Source of the DNA: Phnomibacter ginsenosidimutans
Lineage (GTDB): Bacteria > Bacteroidota > Bacteroidia > Chitinophagales > Chitinophagaceae
Reading direction: 5' to 3'
Length of the DNA: 64,000 nucleotides
Assembly (NCBI RefSeq): GCF_009740285.1
Contig: NZ_CP046566.1
Span: forward strand, 1,856,501-1,920,500
Within the stretch, counting starts at the first letter, position 1. The number at the start of each line of letters is the position of its first letter. The translations under genes and the position numbers were made by a program. A model generated the notes under the pieces. That model worked only from the letters and a program-made list of their open reading frames with translations, did no database searches and was not told the DNA's origin. Shown piece by piece: positions 33,129 through 40,456 of the stretch.

Positions 33129-33314
33129 GCAGTTTGCAGGGCTGTCTTTCTTGCAAACTGCCTGCTTCAAACTATCCAGTAACATTAGTAGATTGAGTTC
33201 GGCATTTTTCAGGGCAGACTTTCTTGCAAATTGCAAACTGTTTACTGCCTACTGTCCACTAATAGAAGGAGATTGCGTTCAGCAGTTTGCAGGGCTGTCT
33301 TTCTTGCAAACTGC
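33129..33314 (+). repeat. REP-like palindromic repeats, cluster B
   Basis: Three units with the same plan: 10-base arms and a 13-base loop. Units at 33129-33161 and 33282-33314 are perfect (GCAGTTTGCA, loop GGGCTGTCTTTCT, TGCAAACTGC). The unit at 33202-33234 is degenerate (loop GGGCAGACTTTCT). Their loops are in the opposite orientation to those of cluster A at 30.0-30.1 kb. Related fragments also occur from about 33005. Confidence 0.8.
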
Positions 33315-33376
33315 AAACTGCCCACTGCAAATTCTTAATTCATCTTCCGTTATTACGGGGCAAACATAGAAGCCCT

Positions 33377-33384
33377 TACTTTTG
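33377..33384 (+). promoter_or_regulatory. -7 element of prfB
   Basis: TACTTTTG matches TAnnTTTG and ends seven bases before the prfB ATG, so the 5' UTR would be very short or absent. A weak TTA stands where -33 TTG is expected. Confidence 0.5.
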
Positions 33385-33391
33385 CGGCACT

Positions 33392-34491
33392 ATGACAACA
33401 GAACAATTGAAGGATATGAGGGACCGTGTGAGTGTCCTGAGGAGGTTTCTTTGACGTCGCTAACCGACAAGCCAAAGTAGACAACGACAAACAGTTGAGC
33501 CTCTCGCCGGGTTTTTGGGACGACAATACCCGGGCCACCGCCATTCTCAAAGAAATCAAAGCCAATGAATTTTGGATTGATTTGTACAACCGTGTTGAAA
33601 CGGCTGTGGAAGATTTTGCAGTGCTCTTCGAATTCTGGAAAGAAGGCGAGGAGACCGAAGCCAATGTGCAGCAGGCTTTTGACGCTGCCAAAGAAGTCAT
33701 CGAAGAAGCCGAATTTAAGAGTACGCTGAACCAACCGGAAGATGAACTGCCAGCCGTGCTGCAAATCAACAGCGGGGCAGGTGGTACCGAAAGTCAGGAT
33801 TGGGCACAGATACTGGCCCGCATGTACAAAATGTACGGCGAAAAACAGGGCTGGACCGTGACCGAACTCGACTGGACCGACGGCGATGGTGCGGGTATCA
33901 AAACCGCCACCTTCCAGTTCGACGGGCCTTTTGCGTATGGCTTTCTGAAAGCGGAAAGCGGGGTGCATCGCCTGGTGCGTATTTCGCCCTTCGACAGCAA
34001 TGCCCGCCGCCACACGTCATTTGCCAGCGTGTATGTGTACCCGCTGGTAGACGATTCCATTGAAATTGACCTGAAAGACAGCGATGTGAAAATGGAAACG
34101 AGTCGCAGTGGTGGTGCCGGTGGCCAAAACGTAAACAAGGTGGAAACCAAAGTGCAGCTTACCCACATTGCTACGGGCATTGTGGTGGTGTGTCAGCAAG
34201 ACCGCAGCCAGCTGGGCAACCGTATGCTGGCCATGCAAATGCTGCGCAGTAAACTGTACGAACTGGAACTGCAAAAACGCAATGCACTGAAAGACGCGGC
34301 CAATGCCAGTAAGAAAAAGATAGAGTGGGGCAGCCAGATCAGGGAGCTATGTGTTCCATCCGTACAAAATGATCGAGGATCACCGCACGGATTATGAAGT
34401 TGGCAACGTTGGCCCGGTAATGGACGGCGAACTCGACGGATTCATCAAAGCCTATTTGATGAGTGAAAAAGAAGGAGAAACAAGTGCATAA
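33392..34491 (+). CDS. prfB: peptide chain release factor 2 (programmed +1 frameshift, plus an apparent indel)
   Basis: RF2 reads UGA and UAA stop codons. The first 20 codons end at an in-frame TGA (33452) within AGG-AGG-TTT-CTT-TGA-C, the conserved autoregulatory site: the Shine-Dalgarno-like AGGAGG and CTT-TGA slippage give a +1 shift, after which the protein continues [10 protein letters not shown]. The RF2 marker SPF and the catalytic GGQ ([12 protein letters not shown]) are present. A second break near the end has no known role: GGG at 34342-34344 shifts the frame, and with one G fewer the reading resumes [19 protein letters not shown] to a TAA at 34489, giving 365 residues, the normal length. 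prfB is essential, so that indel is probably an assembly error. Confidence 0.92.
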
Positions 34492-34577
34492 ATGTGTGGA
34501 AGTGTGATGTACGATGTCTGATATTTTTAAATGACGTTTTACATCAGCCATCAGCTTTAATACATCAAAACATCCTT

Positions 34578-34913
34578 ATGGCTTGGCTCTATCTCATACT
34601 CGCTGCCTGTTGCGAAATTGCTTTTGCCGGTAGTTTGAAACTCACACAAAACTTCAGCAACCTCAAATGGTCGGTCATATTTGTAACCTTCTATGTGCTG
34701 AGTATTGTGTTGCTGAACAAAGCGGTACAGCAAATACCCATTGGCACAGCATACGCAGTTTGGACGGGCATTGGCGCAGCAGGCACAGTAATCATTGGCA
34801 TACTGTATTACAAAGAGCCGGTGAGCTTTTGGCGCATGTTCTTTTTGTGTACACTCATTCTGTCGATAGTAGGACTAAAATATTTTTCAGAAACAACTGC
34901 AACCCCGGCATAA
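34578..34913 (+). CDS. SMR-family efflux protein, SugE/Gdx-like
   Basis: A 111-residue four-helix small multidrug resistance transporter. The essential membrane glutamate is Glu13 (LAACCEIAF). AYAVWTGIGAAGT in helix 3 is the WTGIG form typical of the guanidinium exporter (SugE/Gdx) branch rather than EmrE. The start at 34578 (MAWLYLIL) is the family-like one. It is a single gene here, although SMR proteins often occur in pairs; homodimers are usual for Gdx. The short upstream gap holds no recognisable guanidine riboswitch. Confidence 0.88.
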   Translation: MAWLYLILAACCEIAFAGSLKLTQNFSNLKWSVIFVTFYVLSIVLLNKAVQQIPIGTAYAVWTGIGAAGTVIIGILYYKEPVSFWRMFFLCTLILSIVGLKYFSETTATPA

Positions 34914-34996
34914 CGGACACGGATTGCAGCTAAAAAATACACACACTTTCTTACCATTGTCAAATTTTCAAATTCATCATTTTCAAAATTGCATTT

Positions 34997-36625
34997 ATGA
35001 GCTTTGGAACTTTCTCTTATCCAATGCCGGCCAACGAACCGGTATTGCAGTATGCACCCGGTAGTAAGGAGCGTGATGCCTTACAAAAAGCACTGGCTGA
35101 GCTGAAGAAAAAAGAAGCCGACATTCCGCAATACATTGGCGGCCGTGCGGTACGCAGTGGCGATAAGCATCCCATTCATCCGCCGCATGAACGCAACCAT
35201 GTGCTGGGCTACTACCATGCCGGTACCAAAGCGCATGTGCAGCAAGCCATTGATGCTGCACTGAAAGCCAAGCCCACCTGGGAAGCTATGCCATGGGAAG
35301 AACGGGCTGCTATCTTTTTGAAAGCGGCCGATTTGCTGGCTACCAAGTATCGTTTTTACATCAATGGTACCACCATGCTGGGCCAGAGTAAAAATGCGTT
35401 TCAGGCAGAGATTGATGCTGCCTGCGAACTCATCGACTTCCTGCGTTTCAATGTGCATTTTCTGAGTGAGATTTATAAGCAGCAGCCCATCAGTGCTCCC
35501 GGCATGCACAACCGCATGGAGTGGAGAGCCCTCGAAGGTTTTGTGCTGGCGGTTACGCCGTTCAACTTTACGGCCATTGGTGGCAACCTGCCCACCAGCG
35601 CTGCCATGTGCGGCAACGTAGTGGTTTGGAAGCCTGCCAACACGCAGATTTATTCGGCGCAAATGTTCATGAAGATTTTGATGGAAGCCGGCCTGCCCGA
35701 TGGTGTCATTAACCTCGTGTATGTGGATGGTCCAACCATTGGCGATGTGTGCTTCAACCATCCTGATTTTGCAGGTGTACACTTCACAGGTTCAACCGGT
35801 GTGTTCAACCACATGTGGGCTACTATTGGTGCCAATACGCCCAAGTACAAAAGCTATCCACGCATTGTAGGCGAAACAGGTGGTAAAGATTTTGTGCTGG
35901 TGCATAAATCTGCAGACGTTGATGCTGTAGTAACAGCCCTGGCCCGTGGTGCATTTGAGTATCAGGGACAAAAATGTTCTGCTGCCAGCCGTGCGTACCT
36001 GCCCAGCAATCTGGCCGACCGCATTAAAGCCAAACTGGTTGCTGAAGTAGAAACCATGAAGATGGGTACGGTAGAAGACTTTGGCAATTTTGTAAACGCC
36101 GTAATTGATGAGAAGAGTTTTGATAAACTGAAGAAATACATTGATGCAGCGAAGAAAGACCGCAAGGCCAAAATCCTCACCGGTGGCAACTGCAGCAAGA
36201 AAGATGGTTTCTTTATAGAGCCTACCATCATTGAAGTACGTGATCCGAAATACGTGACCATGTGCGAAGAACTTTTCGGCCCCGTGCTCACCATTTACAC
36301 CTACAAAGCTGATGAATTTGAAAAGGCGATGGATTTGGTAGATGGTACTTCACCATACGCTTTAACCGGTGCTGTATTGGCACAAGACCGTTCGGCTATT
36401 GATGCTGCTACCAAGCGTTTGCGTCATGCTGCAGGCAACTTCTACATAAATGATAAACCAACTGGTGCCGTGGTAGGTCAGCAGCCTTTTGGTGGTGCCC
36501 GAGCCAGTGGTACCAATGATAAGGCAGGCAGCATGCTCAACCTGTATCGTTGGTTGAGTGCCCGCACCATTAAGGAAACGTACAACTCACCGGTTGACTA
36601 TCGGTATCCGTTCCTACAATCATAA
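34997..36625 (+). CDS. pruA: L-glutamate gamma-semialdehyde dehydrogenase (1-pyrroline-5-carboxylate dehydrogenase)
   Basis: A 542-residue aldehyde dehydrogenase oxidising glutamate semialdehyde to glutamate in proline breakdown. The catalytic glutamate is in IVGETGGKDFVLVH and the nucleophilic cysteine in YQGQKCSAASRAY. VTPFNFTAIGGNLPTSAA and FGGARASGTNDKAG are typical of the stand-alone Bacteroidota/eukaryotic P5CDH. No proline dehydrogenase gene is in the window. A terminator follows at 36647. Confidence 0.94.
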   Translation: MSFGTFSYPMPANEPVLQYAPGSKERDALQKALAELKKKEADIPQYIGGRAVRSGDKHPIHPPHERNHVLGYYHAGTKAHVQQAIDAALKAKPTWEAMPWEERAAIFLKAADLLATKYRFYINGTTMLGQSKNAFQAEIDAACELIDFLRFNVHFLSEIYKQQPISAPGMHNRMEWRALEGFVLAVTPFNFTAIGGNLPTSAAMCGNVVVWKPANTQIYSAQMFMKILMEAGLPDGVINLVYVDGPTIGDVCFNHPDFAGVHFTGSTGVFNHMWATIGANTPKYKSYPRIVGETGGKDFVLVHKSADVDAVVTALARGAFEYQGQKCSAASRAYLPSNLADRIKAKLVAEVETMKMGTVEDFGNFVNAVIDEKSFDKLKKYIDAAKKDRKAKILTGGNCSKKDGFFIEPTIIEVRDPKYVTMCEELFGPVLTIYTYKADEFEKAMDLVDGTSPYALTGAVLAQDRSAIDAATKRLRHAAGNFYINDKPTGAVVGQQPFGGARASGTNDKAGSMLNLYRWLSARTIKETYNSPVDYRYPFLQS

Positions 36626-36646
36626 TTGCAATCAACATTGAATTTC

Positions 36647-36678
36647 AAAAGCTATCCATTCGGGTAGCTTTTTTTTGT
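36647..36678 (+). terminator. terminator after pruA
   Basis: An 11-bp stem, AAAAGCTATCC with GGGTAGCTTTT (one G-T pair), and an ATTC loop, followed by a T run. Confidence 0.88.
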
Positions 36679-36732
36679 TGGCTATCATCCAAAGCAAAAC
36701 CTCGCAGCGTATCTCTTTCAAATGTCGGATCC

Positions 36733-37182
36733 ATGAAACAGCAACGCAGCAACCGCCGCAAGTGGTTGACCAGAATTGGTTTGTCTTTATTGAGCATTAC
36801 GGGCATATTGGTCGTTATTCTCGCCGTTCATATTTATGATGTAACGCACCGTGAGCAATTGCCTACCAAGCATTGGCAAATGGCCCGCATTGAGTTTGCA
36901 GCGCCACTCGATTCGCCCATGTCGATGCAGGTGCAGGCATATTTTCACCAGCATGCATTGGTGAAGTACAGCCATATGAATACAGAGCAAGGCTGGCTGG
37001 TGTTTGCCTTCGACAATCGCAATAGTGATGCTACCAGTATTTATCAATCCATGAAAACGAAATTGCCGATGGCTACTTCTTTGTACAAGCCTTCGCCAAA
37101 TGAAATGGCGGGCAGTTGTCCTGTCATCGATAAATCGAGTGTCACCTACAAACTCGGTTCGTTTTTTCAGCGCATTTTTTAA
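36733..37182 (+). CDS. hypothetical membrane-anchored protein
   Basis: A 149-residue protein with a basic N-terminus and one transmembrane helix (about 14-33), then an extracytoplasmic domain of about 110 residues. The domain (ARIEFAAPLDSPMSMQVQAYFHQHALVKYSHMN ... LVFAFDNRNSDATSIYQSM) has the strand-helix-strand feel of a ferredoxin-like fold and ends with a lone CP pair (GSCPVID). I do not recognise the family. It lies 30 bases upstream of the haemoglobin-like lipoprotein and is probably cotranscribed with it. Confidence 0.65.
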   Translation: MKQQRSNRRKWLTRIGLSLLSITGILVVILAVHIYDVTHREQLPTKHWQMARIEFAAPLDSPMSMQVQAYFHQHALVKYSHMNTEQGWLVFAFDNRNSDATSIYQSMKTKLPMATSLYKPSPNEMAGSCPVIDKSSVTYKLGSFFQRIF

Positions 37183-37212
37183 TACCTAACCATAATCATT
37201 AAATCCGATTCT

Positions 37213-37755
37213 ATGAGAAAGCAAGTATTTGTGATGGCTGCAGCTGTAGCCATGCTGGCGGTAGCCTGCAAAAAAGACAGCAACGAAATGGTGGACAATA
37301 GTTTGTATGCCAAGTTGGGCGGCAGTGCCATGGTAGCCGATCCTACCAACAGTGCACAAATGATTGAGAAGGGTAGGCTGGGTTTGCGGAGTGTGGTAGA
37401 CAGCAGCATTTTTGTCATTGCGGCCGACCCTAAAATGCAGCCTTTTTTTACGCCATTGCTGACTGAAGTAACAGCCGGCAATACTACCAACCTGGCTATC
37501 CTTAGTAAAAACCTGACCGACTTTTTTTGCGTAGCTACCGGTGCCAAAAACTTTACGTACAGTGGTTTGGGCATGGCCGCAGCACATGATCCTGCCCGTA
37601 ATCCACGTATGGCCAAAAAAAGTACGAATGCTGATTACGACGCATTTGTAGCCGATGTTGTGATTGGTGCACAAAAGAACAAAGTGCCAACTGAACTGAT
37701 TCAGGAAGTAGGCAAGTTGCTGGAAACTTTGCGTTCTGTGATTGTACAGCAATAA
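37213..37755 (+). CDS. truncated-haemoglobin-like lipoprotein
   Basis: A 180-residue lipoprotein: the signal segment ends AVACKK with the modified Cys at 19. The mature part resembles group I truncated haemoglobins: SLYAKLGG (30-37), the ADPKMQPFF helix, LSKNLTDFFCVATGA, YSGLGMAAAHDP with a candidate proximal histidine His125, and a final VPTELIQEVGKLLETLRSVIV helix. A haem protein held at the envelope is plausible; ligand and role are unknown. It is preceded by a membrane-anchored protein of unknown function with a 30-base gap. Confidence 0.75.
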   Translation: MRKQVFVMAAAVAMLAVACKKDSNEMVDNSLYAKLGGSAMVADPTNSAQMIEKGRLGLRSVVDSSIFVIAADPKMQPFFTPLLTEVTAGNTTNLAILSKNLTDFFCVATGAKNFTYSGLGMAAAHDPARNPRMAKKSTNADYDAFVADVVIGAQKNKVPTELIQEVGKLLETLRSVIVQQ

Positions 37756-37796
37756 TCATTTTGTATAGCAGCGTTAATACCCCCGATCCCACACAA

Positions 37797-37822
37797 AAGC
37801 CGGTTGCAATTGCAACCGGCTT
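37797..37822. terminator. bidirectional terminator-like palindrome
   Basis: A perfect palindrome, AAGCCGGTTGCAA with its complement, between convergent genes. The flanking A run suits the minus-strand gene; the plus-strand T run is weak. Confidence 0.75.
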
Positions 37823-37845
37823 CGTATTTATGTAGCGGTAATGGC

Positions 37846-39081
37846 TTACCAGGTTTTTTCGCCCTTTTTCATTTTGGCGAGTGTTGCTTCAAAGTCATCT
37901 ACATTGGCATTGCCGGTGGCTTTGGCCAGTGCAATGGTTTGCTCTTGTGCGGCAATGGCTTCTTTGCGTTTGCCCGATTTATACAGCAGGTTGGCATAAG
38001 TGTCATAGTAGTTGGCGTCCTTTTCAATAGCTGCTTTTTTAGCCCATTCTACTGCCTGCTCTACACAGTTCATGTCGCTGCAATGTTCGAAAATAGCCCA
38101 GGCAAAACTGTTGAGTTCTGCGGCGGGTAAATCACTACCATATTGCTGCATGAATTTGGTAACGGCAGGAGCAAAGTCGTCCCAGTTGCCGGTTTGCTGG
38201 TAATAAAACACCTGTGCATAGGCTGCGGTTTCTTCACCCGTTTTGCCATACTTCTTTTGCAAATCTTGCTGCAGTGTATTCCATTGAAAGGCTTTGCCCG
38301 TTGGGCTCCAAATTACGGGAAACACATCTTCCTGCAGGATGATGGCACGAACCGTGTTTTTCGTTTTTCCTTTACCCAACACTGCGTCAAATGCTTCGGT
38401 GTGCTGCAGCATCAATGCAAAACCTTTATCCTGACTCGATTGAGTGAGCTTGCTCAAAAACTCAATGTTTTCTTTGGTGAGCAAATCTTGCTGTGTGGCT
38501 ACATAAGCATCTGCAAACACTTTTACATTGGGCATATCATACGCTTCCATGGCAGCGTTGGCCAGTGTTTTCAGCAAGGCAGGTGTTCTGTCGCCAGCGG
38601 TAAATTTTTCCTTGAGGGTAAAATATTGGGTGGCCGGATCAAGGGCTCTTTTGGCTTTGGCAATAAAAGTGGCGGCATCAGAGGAACCCACCGAACGATG
38701 CACCAACTTGCCATTGGGATCTAAAAATAAATAGGTTGGGAAGACCTGTACATTGTAGTTGACCATGATGTCGTGTGCATCTTTGTACCAGGCTTTTACT
38801 TCAGCGTTGTCGTTTTTGGTGGTATCTAACTGCACCTTCAGGTTGATGAAATTGGGATTGAAAAATTCACCCACTTCTGGTTTTGGAAAAATGTTTTTGG
38901 CCATCATTTTGCAAGGGCCGCACCAGGTAGTAAAGGCATCTACAAAAATGTATTTGTTTTCCTTTTTGGCTTTTTCCAGCACGGCTTGCCAGGTAGTATT
39001 GTGTTCAAAATGAATGCCGGTTTCCTGTGCCGCCAAAGAAAGGCTGCATACAAAAAGCAGGGCAGTGAAGAGTTGTTTCAT
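37846..39081 (-). CDS. secreted thioredoxin-family protein
   Basis: A 411-residue protein. The start at 39081 gives a signal peptide (MKQLFTALLFVCSLSLAAQ). Residues about 25-150 are a thioredoxin fold with the redox motif TTWCGPCKMM (Cys54 and Cys57) and a cis-proline in VQVFPTYLFLDP. The remaining 250 residues are helical, TPR-like (ANYYDTYANLLYKSGKRKEAIAAQEQTI). Such periplasmic proteins reduce or isomerise disulfides in envelope proteins; the partner is not shown. It is a single gene. Confidence 0.87.
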   Translation of the reverse strand: MKQLFTALLFVCSLSLAAQETGIHFEHNTTWQAVLEKAKKENKYIFVDAFTTWCGPCKMMAKNIFPKPEVGEFFNPNFINLKVQLDTTKNDNAEVKAWYKDAHDIMVNYNVQVFPTYLFLDPNGKLVHRSVGSSDAATFIAKAKRALDPATQYFTLKEKFTAGDRTPALLKTLANAAMEAYDMPNVKVFADAYVATQQDLLTKENIEFLSKLTQSSQDKGFALMLQHTEAFDAVLGKGKTKNTVRAIILQEDVFPVIWSPTGKAFQWNTLQQDLQKKYGKTGEETAAYAQVFYYQQTGNWDDFAPAVTKFMQQYGSDLPAAELNSFAWAIFEHCSDMNCVEQAVEWAKKAAIEKDANYYDTYANLLYKSGKRKEAIAAQEQTIALAKATGNANVDDFEATLAKMKKGEKTW

Positions 39082-39185
39082 GTGTAATAAAATGAACCAT
39101 AAAACTACGGTGCGGCTGGTTTGCAGCATCCTAAATGCTTGCAAAGATTTTGAACACCGAAAAGACCCACATTCGGTTAGCAGCG

Positions 39186-39193
39186 TATATTTG
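39186..39193 (+). promoter_or_regulatory. candidate -7 element of pyrR
   Basis: TATATTTG matches TAnnTTTG, 31 bases upstream of the pyrR start. No -33 TTG is seen at the expected distance. Confidence 0.4.
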
Positions 39194-39224
39194 AGTGCTG
39201 CCCCATGGAGTGCAGTTCCGGTAT

Positions 39225-39746
39225 ATGAAACAAGTATTGAACGATAAAGCCATTGCCCTCATTATCAAGCGGCTGGCGTACCAAATAGTGGAAGATCATC
39301 CTCATTGCGACGACATTGTGTTCATTGGCGTTCAGCCCCGTGGCGTACACCTGAGCGACAGGCTGATGGTAGAGTTGAATGCATTGTACGGTAAGCAGGT
39401 GGCTTACGGCATGCTGGACATTACTTTTTACCGTGATGATTTTCGCAAGGAAATTATGGTGCCCAATCAAACACACCTCGACATGAGCCTTGAAAACAAG
39501 GAAGTGATTTTGATTGATGATGTGCTGTACACCGGCCGCACCACCCGTGCTGCGCTGGATGCGTTGCTCGATTTTGGCCGTCCTTCCAAGGTTACCTTGT
39601 GTACGCTGATCGACCGTCAGTTCAACCGCGAAATTCCCATTCAGCCAGACTATACGGGCAAAACAATCGACACCATTTTCTCTCAAAAAGTGGTAGTACA
39701 CTGGAAAGAAAATGACGGGGTAGATGAAGTGCGGCTACTGGGATAA
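39225..39746 (+). CDS. pyrR: bifunctional pyr operon regulator / uracil phosphoribosyltransferase
   Basis: A 173-residue PyrR-type phosphoribosyltransferase. The PRPP-binding loop is VILIDDVLYTGRTTRAALDAL. Other family features are FIGVQPRGVHLSDRL and TLIDRQFNREIPIQPDYTGK. In Gram-positive bacteria PyrR binds pyr leader RNA; here no pyr genes are in the window, and in Bacteroidota the RNA-binding role is not established. Start 39225 (MKQVLNDKAIALI) is the family-like one. Confidence 0.92.
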   Translation: MKQVLNDKAIALIIKRLAYQIVEDHPHCDDIVFIGVQPRGVHLSDRLMVELNALYGKQVAYGMLDITFYRDDFRKEIMVPNQTHLDMSLENKEVILIDDVLYTGRTTRAALDALLDFGRPSKVTLCTLIDRQFNREIPIQPDYTGKTIDTIFSQKVVVHWKENDGVDEVRLLG

Positions 39747-39942
39747 AAGCAGGCCTAGTTAGTACAACTTTTTACATCATTGCGGTGCCCTAAATAGGGT
39801 AGATAATTGCTTGTGTCAAATGAAGGCAGCAATGTTGTAAGCAGAGCCATCCATCATTTATTTATTCAATGGCTGCAATTGTTGGTCTGAACCAAGCAGG
39901 CATACAAGGCATGAATAATTGCCTGATTGGCGTGGTACTTTC

Positions 39943-40446
39943 ATGCATGTTACTTCTATGCAGATTACCACTTGCCAGCATCAACAATTTGAAATTTCCA
40001 ATCGTCGTGTTGGCTGGCATTGTGTACTTCAATATTCCATAGAGGCTGATGGTCATTGCAGTTTTACTGGCGCTGCAAATGGGTGGATGCGCTATCAACA
40101 GCATGGCTGGAAGATATATGCACAACCCTCGGATGTGTACAGTATTGCTGACATTAGCATCAGCCATCATAGCGAGATGGTGCTTCATTTAAGACAGCAA
40201 GGCGTTCGTTATGTTTTTAAACGGATGAGCTTTTGGCGAACAAGGTTTATGCTGTTGAATGAAGCCGAAGATGAAATTGTTGCCTTGTTGCCTACTGTCA
40301 ATTGGGGCAAAAGCAGTTATGAATTTTCAATCCAAATCAATGACGAATTTCAAGAATTGCTCACTCCCTTGTTATCGGTCATTTGTTTACATTGTGCTAT
40401 ACAAAGTTTGAAAATGATGAACGGAGAGGAGATCGTTCATGGATAA
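39943..40446 (+). CDS. hypothetical protein upstream of the TPR histidine kinase
   Basis: A protein of about 167 residues of unknown function, beta-rich, with no signal peptide. The start is uncertain: 39943, 39958 or an earlier 39919 are possible. A few motifs (WHCVLQYSIEADGHCSFTGAANGWMRYQQHGWKIY) suggest a small beta-sandwich or PH-like fold, but I do not recognise it. Its end abuts the start of the kinase gene, so it is probably cotranscribed with the two-component pair. Confidence 0.55.
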   Translation: MHVTSMQITTCQHQQFEISNRRVGWHCVLQYSIEADGHCSFTGAANGWMRYQQHGWKIYAQPSDVYSIADISISHHSEMVLHLRQQGVRYVFKRMSFWRTRFMLLNEAEDEIVALLPTVNWGKSSYEFSIQINDEFQELLTPLLSVICLHCAIQSLKMMNGEEIVHG

Positions 40447-40456
40447 GTATTCTATC

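Larger units (their letters stand above)
32912..33391. other. 480-base intergenic repeat region upstream of prfB
   Basis: No gene. It contains two copies of a motif like TGAACCACGAAGGCACGAAG (about 32935-32975, and a variant at 33067-33110), many GCAATTTGCA/GCAGTTTGCA fragments, REP-like cluster B (33129-33314) and the prfB promoter at its end. Confidence 0.75.

Noticed and set aside
29999-33314. Repeated TTTGCA units taken as a CRISPR array
   Set aside because: Repeats are palindromes of 33 bases at irregular spacing and in two orientations, without uniform spacers and without cas genes nearby.
34492-34577. Possible guanidine riboswitch before the SugE/Gdx-like gene
   Set aside because: The gap is too short and contains none of the conserved ACGR-type or hairpin elements I know for these riboswitches.
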